From: Pseudochryseolinea flava | GTDB taxonomy: Bacteria > Bacteroidota > Bacteroidia > Cytophagales > Cyclobacteriaceae | Assembly (NCBI RefSeq): GCF_003286915.1 | Contig: NZ_QMFY01000007.1 | Location: 1-64,000 of the forward strand | Direction of reading: 5' to 3' | Length of the DNA stretch: 64,000 bases | Shown: in pieces, positions 25,984 through 36,971 of the stretch | How the letters are laid out: every line of letters begins with the position of its first letter | Numbering within the stretch: the first letter of the stretch is position 1 | The notes under the pieces: generated by a model | Told to the model about the DNA's origin: nothing | Database searches by the model: none | What the model saw: the letters and a program-made list of their open reading frames with translations, nothing else | Made by a program: the position numbers and the translations under genes

Positions 25984-28455
25984 ATGAAAAGCGCATGGCT
26001 CTTATCGATCCTGTTATTGTTGATGGTATGTTCAACGAATGCCCAGTCAACACTCTATATTTCTCCCAGCGGCTCGGACAGTAATCCGGGTACAATCACT
26101 TTCCCAACGACGCTCGCAAAAGCGATTACGCTCGTCTCCGCCGGTGGCACCATTTACGCCCGCGGTGGTACTTATAATCTTTCCGCCACTATCCTCATCG
26201 CCCGTGGAAATGATGGCAGCAGTGGGGCGTTAAAAAAGATTTTCGCCTTCAATGGAGAAATTCCTATTCTGAACTTTTCTTCACAAACAGTATCAACGTC
26301 CAATCGAGGAATTGTTCTCGATGCCCTCTACTGGCATTTAAAAGGTCTCATTATCGAACGCGCCGGAGATAACGGAATATTACTCTCCGGAAATAACAAT
26401 ATCATCGAATCTTGTGTCTTCCGAAGTAACAATGATAGTGGCTTACAACTGAGCCGTTACAACACATCGTTCAATTCGATTAGTCAATGGCCAGCCGGAA
26501 ATCTTATTCTGAATTGTGAAGCTTATGATAACAAAGATCCTGACAATGAAGATGCAGATGGATTTGCCGCGAAGCTTACCTGTGGCAATAACAACGTGTT
26601 TAGAAACTGTGTTGCTCACCACAACATCGATGATGGCTGGGATCTGTATACAAAGTCGGATACAGGTCCGATTGGTGCCATCCTGTTAGAAAATTGCATC
26701 GCGCACAGTAACGGAACACTCACCAGCGGTGGCACGTCGGGCAACGGTGATAAGAACGGATTTAAACTCGGAGGAGAAGATATCGGCGTAAATCACATGG
26801 TTCGCCGTTGTATTGCATTTAACAATGGAAAGCACGGCTTTACCTACAATCGAAATTTGGGGACCATCGAAATGACTAACAACACCGCATTCGGTAATAC
26901 AGAACGTAATTTCAATTTTGACGGCGGTACTTCGATTTTCAAAAACAACCTCTCGTTTTATACGTCGAGTCATACGAACGATAAATTTATCGGTACGGCG
27001 AGTGGTGCAACGAATGCGTTTTGGGTAAACAACGCGTCGTCAAATTTTTCGGTGACAGCTGGCGATTTTGTTACGTTAACACCAGGTTCAAACACATCAC
27101 CAACGTCTAATGGTTTTTTGAATCTTGCATCCGGATCAGATCTTATCAACGCAGGTGTTGCCTCCTCTGGCATAAGCTACAATGGGTCGGCACCTGACAT
27201 CGGTGCTGTCGAATCGGGAGGAACGACACCATCAACGTATACCCTTACCGTTGCGTCGTCACCGTCGAATGGCGGTGTGGTAACGCGAAGTCCAAATAGT
27301 ACGGCGTATGCAGCGGGCACGGTTGTAACACTCACGGCACAGCCAGCCTCAGGCTACGTTTTCTCGGGATGGAGCGGCGCGGCATCAGGCAATGCTAATC
27401 CTATAACAGTTACCATGAATTCGAATCTCACCATTACCGCGACGTTCACGACTACCAACAATCCAGGTGCAATCAATTTAAATGCGACGGCAGGAGATGC
27501 GCAAGTGTCATTAAGTTGGACAGTAGCCAACGTTACATTGACAGGTCAGGAGGTCTACCGTGATACTGATTCAGACCCCACTGGACGAGTTCGTATTGCT
27601 ACACCGTCAACAACTGCGCGCGCATACACAGATATGACGGCAGTGAATGGCACAACCTATTTCTATTGGATAAAAGGTGTCGATGCAACGACAACATATA
27701 ACTCGAATGTAGCACAAGCAACCCCGCAAGGGCAAGGCACAGGGGCAACGATTAGGCTTGAAGAGTCGGCGACACCAACGTCCGGATATTGCAGCGCGGA
27801 GGGATCACGACAGAGTAGCTATGCAGGTGCCAATAACGGATACTATATCAACATCTCAAACTCAACCGCGAAGGGCATTAACTGGCGCGTGAGTAGTGCT
27901 GGCGGAACGTGTACACTCGTGTGGCGTTATGCGAATGCGGGATCCTCAAGTTCAACGACTGCGAAAGTGCTCGTCAACGGTGCGACAGCAGTAGCGAGTG
28001 TATCATTTCCAAAAACAACTTCTTGGACAACTTGGGTAACCACCAGTGCGACCGTTGTGTTGACTTCAGGCATCAACACCATTCGTTTGGAAACGACAAG
28101 TGGAAATGAGTTTGCAAATATCGATTGGATGGAGGTTACTGGAAATAGCTTAAGTGCTGCATCGTGTGGAAATGCGAGACCAGCTACTGATGAATTTTCG
28201 ACCGAGAATGAAATGGTCGTATACCCGAATCCGTCCGAGGGAAATTTTTATTTGTCATTCGATTTACAGTCACCAGGGAATGTTGACATCGTAACCATGA
28301 ACCTGCTCGGGCAACGTCTTCAATCTGACCGTAAATATTTTGCACACGCAGGAAGGCACGCTGTAAACTTTGATCTTTCAGCGTGCAAAGGTATTCACCT
28401 AATCGTTATTAATGATGGCTTTACGAAACGTGTCACTAAAGTTTTCTTGAAATAA
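25984..28455 (+). CDS. secreted pectate lyase, PL9-like, T9SS type A substrate
   Basis: Multidomain protein of 823 residues with a signal peptide (about 1-21). A right-handed parallel beta-helix (about 25-400) contains DADGFAAKL and DDGWDLYTKS, matching the calcium-binding Asp residues and catalytic Lys region of PL9 pectate lyases. Next come an InlB/Listeria-Bacteroides-like repeat (about 415-490, ending FSGWSGAASG...ITATFT), a fibronectin III domain (about 495-580), and a carbohydrate-binding module of CBM6/35 type (about 590-715). The end (about 745-823, VVYPNPSEGNFYL...) is a type A sorting domain. Cleaves pectic polymers outside the cell. Two LacI-like sites upstream suggest sugar-responsive control. 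Confidence 0.88.
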   Translation: MKSAWLLSILLLLMVCSTNAQSTLYISPSGSDSNPGTITFPTTLAKAITLVSAGGTIYARGGTYNLSATILIARGNDGSSGALKKIFAFNGEIPILNFSSQTVSTSNRGIVLDALYWHLKGLIIERAGDNGILLSGNNNIIESCVFRSNNDSGLQLSRYNTSFNSISQWPAGNLILNCEAYDNKDPDNEDADGFAAKLTCGNNNVFRNCVAHHNIDDGWDLYTKSDTGPIGAILLENCIAHSNGTLTSGGTSGNGDKNGFKLGGEDIGVNHMVRRCIAFNNGKHGFTYNRNLGTIEMTNNTAFGNTERNFNFDGGTSIFKNNLSFYTSSHTNDKFIGTASGATNAFWVNNASSNFSVTAGDFVTLTPGSNTSPTSNGFLNLASGSDLINAGVASSGISYNGSAPDIGAVESGGTTPSTYTLTVASSPSNGGVVTRSPNSTAYAAGTVVTLTAQPASGYVFSGWSGAASGNANPITVTMNSNLTITATFTTTNNPGAINLNATAGDAQVSLSWTVANVTLTGQEVYRDTDSDPTGRVRIATPSTTARAYTDMTAVNGTTYFYWIKGVDATTTYNSNVAQATPQGQGTGATIRLEESATPTSGYCSAEGSRQSSYAGANNGYYINISNSTAKGINWRVSSAGGTCTLVWRYANAGSSSSTTAKVLVNGATAVASVSFPKTTSWTTWVTTSATVVLTSGINTIRLETTSGNEFANIDWMEVTGNSLSAASCGNARPATDEFSTENEMVVYPNPSEGNFYLSFDLQSPGNVDIVTMNLLGQRLQSDRKYFAHAGRHAVNFDLSACKGIHLIVINDGFTKRVTKVFLK

Positions 28456-28471
28456 ATTTGTATCAGTAACA

Positions 28472-28501
28472 AAAAAGGACAGCTCGTCACTGTCCTTTTT
28501 T
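28472..28501. terminator. bidirectional terminator
   Basis: Stem AAAAAGGACAG / CTGTCCTTTTT with a 7-nt loop lies between the convergent pectate lyase and glucokinase genes. The A-run on one side and the T-run on the other let it serve both strands. Confidence 0.85.
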
Positions 28502-28521
28502 TAATTTGATAAAGCTATTGA

Positions 28522-29508
28522 TCAATATACTTCTTCTTTAAGTGTAGTCTTGTTGTCGAGGTAGTTCCAAACCAAGCTGCTTGCACCGAGGATTGGTGCG
28601 GCTTGATTTTGTAATCCTGACGGAAGAACTTTTACTTTTCCTCTGAACAAAGGCATCAAGTTAGCTTCCATGTGTTTGATCGTCGGTTTGAAGATGAGAT
28701 CACCAGCTAGTGATAAACCACCAAACAAGAAGATCGCTTCAGGATCCGTATGAACAACTGTTTCAGCGAGCTTCATACCGAGAATACGTCCGGTGTATTC
28801 GAAGGCAGCAAGTGCCACAACGTCTCCTCGAACGGCCGACTCGGTAATCATCTTTGTTGTGAGGTTGTCGAAGCTAATGCCGCGCAATTCACTAGGCTCA
28901 AGATGGTCGGCAAGAAGTTTATAAACAGTGCGCTTAATACCTGTTGCTGATACATACGTTTCAAGGCAACCGCGTTTACCGCAATTGCAATAACGACCTG
29001 CGGGGTTAACAGACGTGTGTCCTACTTCACCGGCAATACCGTGTTTACCGTTGAGCAGTTGGCCGTTGCAAACGAATCCACTACCAAGTCCTGTACCTAG
29101 CGTGATCACGACGAAATCCTTCATGCCTTTCGCAGAACCATAGACCATTTCGCCTACAGCAGCAGCGTTAGCATCGTTGGTTACGATAGCCGGAATGTCG
29201 AATTCTTCCTTAAACATGTCAGCCAAAGGAATAATACCTTTCCACTTTAGGTTCGTAGCGCGTTCGATAGTGCCCTTATAATAGTTTCCATTTGCAGCAC
29301 CTACACCGACACCAATAATCTTATGCTCGAAGCCGATACCTTTTATCCCGACACGCAATGCTTTTGCAAGGCCATCAAAGTAATCTTTGAACTCTTCGTA
29401 TTGGGTAGTCGAGATGCTTCCCTGATGCACTACATTTCCATCGCGATCAACAATACCATATTTGGTGTTTGTTCCGCCGATGTCGATGCCAATGGTCAAT
29501 TCTTTCAT
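28522..29508 (-). CDS. ROK-family glucokinase
   Basis: Sugar kinase of 328 residues; probably glucose to glucose 6-phosphate. The N-terminal ATP-binding motif is DIGGTNTKYGIVD, the active-site region contains NDANAAAVGE, and the ROK zinc site is CNCGKRGCLE. Last gene of a reverse-strand operon, 17 bp after pfkA. Position downstream of pgi and pfkA supports a glycolytic role over an N-acetyl sugar kinase or a regulator; the protein has no N-terminal HTH. Confidence 0.9.
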   Translation of the reverse strand: MKELTIGIDIGGTNTKYGIVDRDGNVVHQGSISTTQYEEFKDYFDGLAKALRVGIKGIGFEHKIIGVGVGAANGNYYKGTIERATNLKWKGIIPLADMFKEEFDIPAIVTNDANAAAVGEMVYGSAKGMKDFVVITLGTGLGSGFVCNGQLLNGKHGIAGEVGHTSVNPAGRYCNCGKRGCLETYVSATGIKRTVYKLLADHLEPSELRGISFDNLTTKMITESAVRGDVVALAAFEYTGRILGMKLAETVVHTDPEAIFLFGGLSLAGDLIFKPTIKHMEANLMPLFRGKVKVLPSGLQNQAAPILGASSLVWNYLDNKTTLKEEVY

Positions 29509-29525
29509 GGTGGACCGTATTAAGT

Positions 29526-30509
29526 TTAGATAGATAATATTTTTGCAATTCGACGTGACTCTTCATCGATTTCATGGTGACTTGCCATGATCACATCAAA
29601 ATTGTTGTACACGATCTTGTTGTCCTTTATGCCGACCATTACGTCGTACTTGCCTTCCTGCAAACCCTCTACGGCGGCAACACCCATTCTGCTCGCAAGC
29701 ACGCGATCAAAATAAGTAGGAGAGCCCCCACGTTGAAGGTGACCGAGTACGGTAACTTTAATGTCGAAATATGAAGAACGTTCCGCTACTTGTTTTGCAA
29801 GCGAGTGTGCATCACCAATCTTCGACCCTTCAGCAACCACCACGAGATTAGATTTTTTACTGGTGTCTTTATCAGCACCAAGTATCTTGTACAAGTCATC
29901 GAAGCTCATGTTCTCCTCCGGAATAATGATGGCCGCAGCACCTCCGGCGATACCGCTATTGATCGCGATATATCCAGAATTTCTACCCATCACTTCAACA
30001 AAGAAAAGGCGGTTATGAGATAACGCAGTATCTCTGATCTTGTCAATTGCCTCCACGGCAGTGTTAGTAGCCGTGTCATAGCCAATCGTGTAGTCCGTGC
30101 CGCTTAAGTCGTTGTCAATTGTTCCAGGGATACAGATCGATGGAATCTGATACTCTTGGTAAAACTTATGGAGACCTGTAAACGTTCCATCACCACCAAT
30201 AGCGACAAGTGCTTCGATTCCGAGTTTCGTCAGGTTATCATATGCTTTCTTTCTTCCTTCTGGTGTTCTGAACTCGGCGCTTCTTGCGGACTTGAGCACC
30301 GTTCCACCGCGTTGTAAAATGTTACCCACAGAGCGAGCACCCAACTTCACGATGTCGCCTTCGATCATCCCTTCGTACCCGCGCATAATGCCGTAACATT
30401 CCTTCTTATAATAAGTGCAGGCGCGCACCACAGCCCGGATGGCAGCGTTCATTCCTGGCGCATCTCCACCCGAAGTAAACACGCCGATCTTCGAAATTTT
30501 ATTGTTCAT
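29526..30509 (-). CDS. pfkA: ATP-dependent 6-phosphofructokinase
   Basis: PfkA of 327 residues, the typical bacterial length. GVFTSGGDAPGMNAAIR is the nucleotide loop; GGDGTFTG has Gly where PPi-dependent enzymes carry Asp, so ATP use is expected. PGTIDNDLSGTDYTIGYDTA contains the catalytic Asp, and MGRNSGYIA and HLQRGGSPT bind substrate. Middle gene of pgi-pfkA-glucokinase. Confidence 0.96.
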   Translation of the reverse strand: MNNKISKIGVFTSGGDAPGMNAAIRAVVRACTYYKKECYGIMRGYEGMIEGDIVKLGARSVGNILQRGGTVLKSARSAEFRTPEGRKKAYDNLTKLGIEALVAIGGDGTFTGLHKFYQEYQIPSICIPGTIDNDLSGTDYTIGYDTATNTAVEAIDKIRDTALSHNRLFFVEVMGRNSGYIAINSGIAGGAAAIIIPEENMSFDDLYKILGADKDTSKKSNLVVVAEGSKIGDAHSLAKQVAERSSYFDIKVTVLGHLQRGGSPTYFDRVLASRMGVAAVEGLQEGKYDVMVGIKDNKIVYNNFDVIMASHHEIDEESRRIAKILSI

Positions 30510-30568
30510 CTGGTTGATAAATCCATCAAAAATAACGGACAGTTAATATTTTACAATCAATTAATTAA

Positions 30569-32221
30569 TCATTTAGATTTCAAACGTTTGAAATAGTTGA
30601 TTAGCCCGTTCGTCGAACCGTCGTGTGATGTGATTTCATCTGCACTACTCAATTCTGGTAAGATTTTCTTCGCTAATACTTTTCCTAGTTCAACGCCCCA
30701 CTGATCGAAACTGAAGATATTCCAGATCACACCCTGTACGTAAATCTTGTGTTCATACATCGCGATCAAACTCCCCAGCGTATGTGGTGTGAGTTGTTTA
30801 AATAAGATTGTGTTGCTCGGCTTATTGCCTTCAAATACACGGAAAGGTGTATGAAATACGATTGACTCTTCATCGAATCCTGCGGCTTTCAGTTCTGCAG
30901 TCACTTCGTCGGCGGTCTTTCCTTTCATCAACGCCTCTGTTTGCGCGAAGAAGTTAGATAACAATTTATCGTGGTGATCGCTCAATGGATTTTGGCTAAT
31001 CGCTGGCGCCAAGAAATCACAAGGGATCATTTTCGTTCCTTGGTGAATTAATTGGTAGAAGGCGTGCTGTCCATTCGTGCCTGGCTCACCCCAGATAACC
31101 GGACCGGTCTGATACTCTACAGGATCACCATTGCGATCAGTAGACTTACCGTTGCTTTCCATATTGCCTTGTTGAAAGTACGCAGCAAAACGGTGCAAGT
31201 ACTGATCGTAGGGAAGAATTGCCTCCGATGCAGCGCCAAAGAAATTGTTATACCAAATGCCAATCAATGCGAGAATAACCGGAACGTTTTTTTCAAGTGG
31301 TGCTTTTCTGAAATGATTATCCATCGCATGAGCGCCATCTAATAGTCGTTCGAAGTTATCGTAGCCGATAGTTGCGGCGATTGAAAGTCCGATAGACGAC
31401 CAAAGCGAGTAACGACCACCAACCCAATCCCAGAATACGAACATGTTTTCTGGCGCGATACCAAACTTGGTAACTTCTTTTTGATTGGTTGATACTGCAA
31501 CAAAATGTTTGGCAACTTCTCCTTTATTTCCCGTCTTCTCTAAAAACCAATTTCTTGCCGATTCTGCATTCGTCATGGTTTCCTGAGTCGTAAATGTCTT
31601 CGACGCAATGATGAACAAAGTAGTTTCTGGGTTGAGCTTTTTAACCGTCTCAGCGATATGCGTTCCATCGACGTTTGAAACGAAATGAGGCGTAATGTTT
31701 TTCCAATATGGACGGAGTGCTTCAGTCACCATATAAGGACCTAAATCAGATCCACCAATACCAATGTTGACAATATCCGTAATGGCTTTTCCGGTGTAGC
31801 CCTTCCAAACTCCGCTCTGTAGATCGTCGGAAAACTTCTTCATTTGCGCGAGCACGCGATTCACTTCCGGCATCACATCTGCACCATCAGCAAGGATGGC
31901 TGTATTTGATCGATTACGCAATGCAGTATGAAGTACCGCACGGTTTTCTGTTTGATTGATTTTCTCGCCAACAAACATAGATGCAATCGCGCCTTCAAGC
32001 TCCATCTCTTTCGCGAGGTCGATGAGTGTTTGCATCACTTCCGAGGTGATTAAGTTTTTCGAGTAATCAACAAGAATGTCTTCAAATTGAGCACTGAACT
32101 TTGAGAATCGATCCGGATCTTCTTGGAAGAGTTCGCGCATGTGTGTCGCTTGAAGCGTCATAAAATGAACTTCAAGTTTTTGCCACGCTGCGGTCGTCGT
32201 AGGGTTTTGGTTTGGTAGCAT
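30569..32221 (-). CDS. pgi: glucose-6-phosphate isomerase
   Basis: Pgi of 550 residues; interconverts glucose 6-phosphate and fructose 6-phosphate. Signature segments: [30 protein letters not shown] (signature 1), and [12 protein letters not shown] (signature 2). First gene of a three-gene reverse-strand glycolytic operon; pfkA starts 59 bp downstream. A TATTTTTG promoter element lies 17 bp before its ATG. Confidence 0.97.
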   Translation of the reverse strand: MLPNQNPTTTAAWQKLEVHFMTLQATHMRELFQEDPDRFSKFSAQFEDILVDYSKNLITSEVMQTLIDLAKEMELEGAIASMFVGEKINQTENRAVLHTALRNRSNTAILADGADVMPEVNRVLAQMKKFSDDLQSGVWKGYTGKAITDIVNIGIGGSDLGPYMVTEALRPYWKNITPHFVSNVDGTHIAETVKKLNPETTLFIIASKTFTTQETMTNAESARNWFLEKTGNKGEVAKHFVAVSTNQKEVTKFGIAPENMFVFWDWVGGRYSLWSSIGLSIAATIGYDNFERLLDGAHAMDNHFRKAPLEKNVPVILALIGIWYNNFFGAASEAILPYDQYLHRFAAYFQQGNMESNGKSTDRNGDPVEYQTGPVIWGEPGTNGQHAFYQLIHQGTKMIPCDFLAPAISQNPLSDHHDKLLSNFFAQTEALMKGKTADEVTAELKAAGFDEESIVFHTPFRVFEGNKPSNTILFKQLTPHTLGSLIAMYEHKIYVQGVIWNIFSFDQWGVELGKVLAKKILPELSSADEITSHDGSTNGLINYFKRLKSK

Positions 32222-32237
32222 AGTTCAAAAATTTTGG

Positions 32238-32245
32238 CAAAAATA
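32238..32245 (-). promoter_or_regulatory. -7 promoter element of the glycolytic operon
   Basis: TATTTTTG on the reverse strand, an exact TAnnTTTG match. It would give a very short leader before pgi. No TTG at ideal spacing, so moderate confidence. Confidence 0.4.
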
Positions 32246-32527
32246 AGATTTCAACCACAGAAGTGGCCTTTTTATTCGGAATTTGAAGAAAATTCATATT
32301 CTAGAACCTTCTACATGCTTCGTTGCAAATTTCGGCGCATTCGTGCGGCAAAAGCGGAACATTTGCTAAGTAGAAACGTCAGTCGATACGTGATCGATAT
32401 CGAAAGGAAAATTCACATATGGCAAATGAACCGTTGAACCAAATCCAATAAAAAAATCGCCAGGAAAATGATTACATTCGCCCGATTGACTGTATTCAAC
32501 CCTGAATTATCCTTAACCATCAGTAGA

Positions 32528-35500
32528 ATGCTGAGCCCCCTGAAGTTTTTCGCGTTCGTAGCGCTCGTTATTGCTAGTCATTTTGCAACCGCACAACGCA
32601 TTTTTTGGAATGAACCCAACAATGATCGAATCCGATTTGGTACTTTATCTAATACATCGCTGACGACGCCAGTTAATTTACTGAGCCACCCCAACATTGC
32701 GAAGGAAATCACTTTCGATCCGGGATATAACTATGCTTTCTTTACCGACAATAGTGGCGCATCTTTCTATCAATCTACATATGCTGGCGAAAACCCGGTT
32801 GAAATTGAGTACTTCGCGCCCATGGCAGAAGCTTTGGATATTGACTATAGCGTGAATGCCGGTGGTGTGTATGTTGTAAAATTTTATGAAGACGGAGGTA
32901 TTGATTTCACACTTGAAAACGGTGGCGGCACAAACTCTGTAAACATGGGTACTAGGTCGGGCAACGTCTACAACTGCGTTGCGGTCGACGATGGTAATGA
33001 ACGTATTTTTACGTATGATGTCAATTCTAATTTAATCTGCGCAGTCAATTTCTCTGGTGGTGAGCCCGAAGACCTCATATCAGCTGACATTGTCACGGCG
33101 ATGGATTACAGTGAGAGTTCCGGAACACTTGTTTACGCAACCGAAACGGGAGATATCGCATACTATAAAAGCGCGAGTGATCTTGATGTAATCATCACCG
33201 TAGCAGAGGCCGGTACTATTACATCAATAGCGTACTATGCCGCCTACAATAAAATCTACTACGTTATCAACGAGAAAATTTTTAGCGTAAACTTCGATGG
33301 TTCGGGAACCACGCAGCTCATGAACCTAGCAGGAACGGGTGTTACCGACCTTTGGGTTGAGCCTGATCAAACTTTGCCGACCGTGACTTCTCGTTACCCG
33401 GCTGTTGGGCAGACGGGGATCACTGCAGGTTCAACATTCTCCTTAGATTTTACAGAAGCAATTCGTGTTTCCAGCGATGCCGGATTAGGAACTCAAATAC
33501 AGATTAGATTAATAGAAACAGCAACGGGTACACCCATCGCGACTTATGATCGAAGCGATGCGAAAATATTGGTGACAGGTTCAAGTGTCACGATCTCGGG
33601 TTTGCCTTTTGAAGACGGGTCAAAAGAATATCACATTCTGATCGGCAACCGTGTGTTCGAAGATATGGCCGGCAATAACTACGTCGGCATTACCACTGCG
33701 ACAGGTTGGAATTTTACTTCAGCCGTTGATAATACGAAGTTCTATTCTATTAAGAGTGGTACATGGAATGATCCCACCATCTGGTCACACGACGGGCACA
33801 ACGGTACCCCTGCTGGTAGCGCACCTGGCACAGGCGACGTGTTTATTGGCGCTGGGCATACCGTGACGATGACGGCCAATGAATTTGTCTGGGGAGATAA
33901 TAACGGGCTTGTTATCGAGACTGGCGGTGCACTGGATATGGCCAACTTTAATTTAGAAGTGCTTGGTAACGAATTCAGAATCAACGGCACCTTGCGTAAC
34001 GCAGGAAATATCTCTGGCTCGTTCGATCTATACGCCGTTGAATTACCTGTCTTTGTTCAAATTTTGCCCGGGGTGGCTTCTTCAGTTGGTGAAGAGATCA
34101 CCCTGCACACCAATGTCGTGTCATATGTTTCCCCGTCAACAATCAACGGTGGCGCGATTAACACCAATGGCTTCGAAGTCTGCACACCACCAACGATTCC
34201 TGTCTCGCCCGTCGTTACAAACATCAATGGTAGCTCCATTAACCTCGCATGGACACCGGGTAGCGGTACTGCATTCATCTTAATTCGCGACGAAGGAAAC
34301 TCATCGACGAAGCCCAAATTTGAAATGACATACACACCGAATGTAAACTTTGGCACTGGTACGGATGTGGGCAATAGTAATTTTGCACTTTATCAAGGCA
34401 CAGCTAACAACGTTACGGTTACTGGTTTAAGTCCAGCTACCGCATACGTTGTTGATATGTATGGATTTAACACCAGTATTGGCGGCTGTTACTCGTTGAA
34501 TAATTATCAAACATGGAACTTCGTTACTTGCCCAACACTGGCAGCGCCGACGAATCCCGTAGGCGCAACGTATTGCACAGGTGATACAAAGCCAGCGCTA
34601 GTCGTTGATGATCCAGGTATTGGTAGAAATATTGATTGGTATGATGCAGCAACAGGTGGAAACTTGGTGACCGGTAATACGTCTGGTGGAAACGCCCGTG
34701 GTGAAGTTTTTATTCCAACTGCGACATCTGGAACGTTCTATGCACAACTTTATGATGGTGTTTCTGGATGTGCCAGTACAACGCGTACGGCTGTGACACT
34801 CACAATGAATCCTGCGATTACACCCGGTACCGCGTCAGCAACTCAGAACTTATGTACCGGTGGTGACCCTACGGTAATTACGGGCGGAACAGCCACTGGC
34901 GGAACAGGAACATTCACCTATCAATGGATGACTTCGTTAACCGCTGGCGGACCTTACAACGCGTTGATGGGTGCAACGTCTGCAACCTATGATCCACCAG
35001 CAGGTGTAACACAATCTGCATACTATGTGCGTACCGTAATATCCGGTGTATGTTCACGTGATGGAAGTGAAATTGCCGTGAATGTGGTGTCATCACCCAT
35101 TATAACGGCGCAACCCGCTGCCGAAATTGTCTGCGCTGGCGAAGCAGCATCGTTTAATGTGGTCGCTACTGGTGTGCTATTAACATACCAATGGCAACTT
35201 GATAATGGTAGTGGTTTTACCAACGTGAGCAATGGCGGGGTGTATAGTGGCGCGACAGCAACAACGTTGAGTATCTCGAATACCACCGGACTTAACGGCG
35301 TCCGTTATCGTTGCATCGTTACGTCTACAGCGACTTGCTCAACACCATCTGGAGGCGCGTTGCTAACCGTAAATACACGACCAAGCGCAGTCGATGTTCC
35401 TGTTGCTGTTTGTGAAATTACATCAGGCTCCGGCGGTGCAAATATCAATCTCCTCGACTACAATGATGAAGTAACCGGCAACGACGCCACCGCGAGTGTG

Positions 35501-36964
35501 GTTTGGTATGAATCGGATACATATTTGACGCCGCTTACAAATCCTAATCTTGTGTTTGCTTCAACAGGGCGCACGTATTATCCGCGCGTTTCTAGTACCA
35601 ATACGTGCACAGACGATGCCGTGCTCACAGTCACGGTGAAATATAAACCAGAAGTCACGCCGCTGCCTACAGAGCGCTTGATGTGCAGTGGAACGCAAAC
35701 CAATCTTTCCTATGAGTCACAACCAAACGGTGCGACGTATAGCTGGACCGTTAGTTCGAACGGCTCAATTAGTGGCGCGTCGAACGGCAACGGAACGACC
35801 ATCAACCATACTTTGAATAACAGTGCATCAACACAACAACGAATCAGCTACACCGTCACACCGACGTTAGATGGTTGTACTGGTGCACCATTCGCGCAAA
35901 GTGTTGCGGTAGACCCAGTGCCAACGATCTTCAATGTGACAGGTGGTGGCGGCTACTGCGCTGGCGGTACTGGTGTTGAAATAAAATTGAGTGGATCACA
36001 GACAGGGGTGAAATACACATTAATGAAAGATAACGTGCCAACAAGCATGACATCAGATGGAAACAATGGTGCGATAACGTTTAGCAATGTCACTGCCGCA
36101 GGATCCTATACAATTCGTGCGACAACGGCAGCGACTTGTAATGGGAATATGAACGGCGCTGTTGTCGTAGCCATCAACGCGGCTCCAACCGGAACAGCGG
36201 TGATTGACGGCGCTTCACTTTTATGTATTGGCGAAGAACAGCCATATAATGTGAAAGGCATCTTTAATGCAACGAGCTACACCTGGACGCTCCCGAATGG
36301 AGCCGAAGCAGTAACGCCGAGTACGACGGCGTCGATCACGATTCGCGCAATAGGAACAATCGATGGGCCGATTAGAGTTGAACCTTCAAATGCATGCGGT
36401 GTAGGTGCACCCACAACAATTGGGTCACTTGCGTTGACAAGTCGCCCAGAAACGGTAGTCAACATTCAGACCGCTGATGAAATTTATGCGGGTGAAGCTA
36501 CCTCATTCTCTTACAGTACGACAGCAGTTGATGCGATTGCCGTCTGGAATTTCGGCGATGGAAATGGTACTGGGAACGGAATGATTGTGGAACATACCTA
36601 TGAAGCTGAAGGTAATTACACTGTGACCGTTGTTGTGTCGCCACAAAGCGGATGTGCTGGTTCTGCAACAGCTGATGTTACCGTAAAACCGAAAGCATCA
36701 TTGGGCACGCTTGCCATTAAAAATGTTGTAACGGCTAACGGTGACCAAAGCAACGACATGCTTTACATTGATTTGCTCGAAAAATTTGGAGACAATGAAG
36801 TGATCGTGATTGACCGCTGGGGTACAGAAGTGTTCCGCCAAAAGAACTATCAGAACGATTGGGACTTTAAAAAAGGTGGAGAATATCTACCGGCGGGTAA
36901 CTATGTCTGCATTTTGAAGAGTGGAGACAAAACATTTTCAAGAGTAGTAACAGTTATTAAATAG
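32528..36964 (+). CDS. giant secreted multidomain protein with type B (CHU_C/gliding-type) T9SS domain
   Basis: From the ATG at 32528 (MLSPLKFFAFVALVIASHFATAQ, a clear signal peptide) the protein has 1478 residues; a frame from 32468 adds 20 residues before the signal and is less likely. Order: a YWTD-like propeller region (about 25-280), an SbsA-type Ig-like domain (about 283-390, LPTVTSRYPAVGQTGI), a G8-like segment (SGTWNDPTIWSHDG), a fibronectin III domain (about 556-650), several Ig-like and PKD-like repeats with paired Cys, and a final type B sorting domain (about 1397-1478, VVTANGDQSNDML...IDRWGTEVF...LPAGNYVC). Exported by the type IX system and probably an adhesin or matrix protein. 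The gene is followed by its likely PorP/SprF partner. Confidence 0.88.
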   Translation: MLSPLKFFAFVALVIASHFATAQRIFWNEPNNDRIRFGTLSNTSLTTPVNLLSHPNIAKEITFDPGYNYAFFTDNSGASFYQSTYAGENPVEIEYFAPMAEALDIDYSVNAGGVYVVKFYEDGGIDFTLENGGGTNSVNMGTRSGNVYNCVAVDDGNERIFTYDVNSNLICAVNFSGGEPEDLISADIVTAMDYSESSGTLVYATETGDIAYYKSASDLDVIITVAEAGTITSIAYYAAYNKIYYVINEKIFSVNFDGSGTTQLMNLAGTGVTDLWVEPDQTLPTVTSRYPAVGQTGITAGSTFSLDFTEAIRVSSDAGLGTQIQIRLIETATGTPIATYDRSDAKILVTGSSVTISGLPFEDGSKEYHILIGNRVFEDMAGNNYVGITTATGWNFTSAVDNTKFYSIKSGTWNDPTIWSHDGHNGTPAGSAPGTGDVFIGAGHTVTMTANEFVWGDNNGLVIETGGALDMANFNLEVLGNEFRINGTLRNAGNISGSFDLYAVELPVFVQILPGVASSVGEEITLHTNVVSYVSPSTINGGAINTNGFEVCTPPTIPVSPVVTNINGSSINLAWTPGSGTAFILIRDEGNSSTKPKFEMTYTPNVNFGTGTDVGNSNFALYQGTANNVTVTGLSPATAYVVDMYGFNTSIGGCYSLNNYQTWNFVTCPTLAAPTNPVGATYCTGDTKPALVVDDPGIGRNIDWYDAATGGNLVTGNTSGGNARGEVFIPTATSGTFYAQLYDGVSGCASTTRTAVTLTMNPAITPGTASATQNLCTGGDPTVITGGTATGGTGTFTYQWMTSLTAGGPYNALMGATSATYDPPAGVTQSAYYVRTVISGVCSRDGSEIAVNVVSSPIITAQPAAEIVCAGEAASFNVVATGVLLTYQWQLDNGSGFTNVSNGGVYSGATATTLSISNTTGLNGVRYRCIVTSTATCSTPSGGALLTVNTRPSAVDVPVAVCEITSGSGGANINLLDYNDEVTGNDATASVVWYESDTYLTPLTNPNLVFASTGRTYYPRVSSTNTCTDDAVLTVTVKYKPEVTPLPTERLMCSGTQTNLSYESQPNGATYSWTVSSNGSISGASNGNGTTINHTLNNSASTQQRISYTVTPTLDGCTGAPFAQSVAVDPVPTIFNVTGGGGYCAGGTGVEIKLSGSQTGVKYTLMKDNVPTSMTSDGNNGAITFSNVTAAGSYTIRATTAATCNGNMNGAVVVAINAAPTGTAVIDGASLLCIGEEQPYNVKGIFNATSYTWTLPNGAEAVTPSTTASITIRAIGTIDGPIRVEPSNACGVGAPTTIGSLALTSRPETVVNIQTADEIYAGEATSFSYSTTAVDAIAVWNFGDGNGTGNGMIVEHTYEAEGNYTVTVVVSPQSGCAGSATADVTVKPKASLGTLAIKNVVTANGDQSNDMLYIDLLEKFGDNEVIVIDRWGTEVFRQKNYQNDWDFKKGGEYLPAGNYVCILKSGDKTFSRVVTVIK

Positions 36965-36971
36965 CAACAAT

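Noticed and set aside
32234-32437. 67-codon open frame between pgi and the adhesin gene
   Set aside because: It begins inside the pgi leader, has no ribosome-binding context or family character, and lies in what looks like a divergent promoter region.
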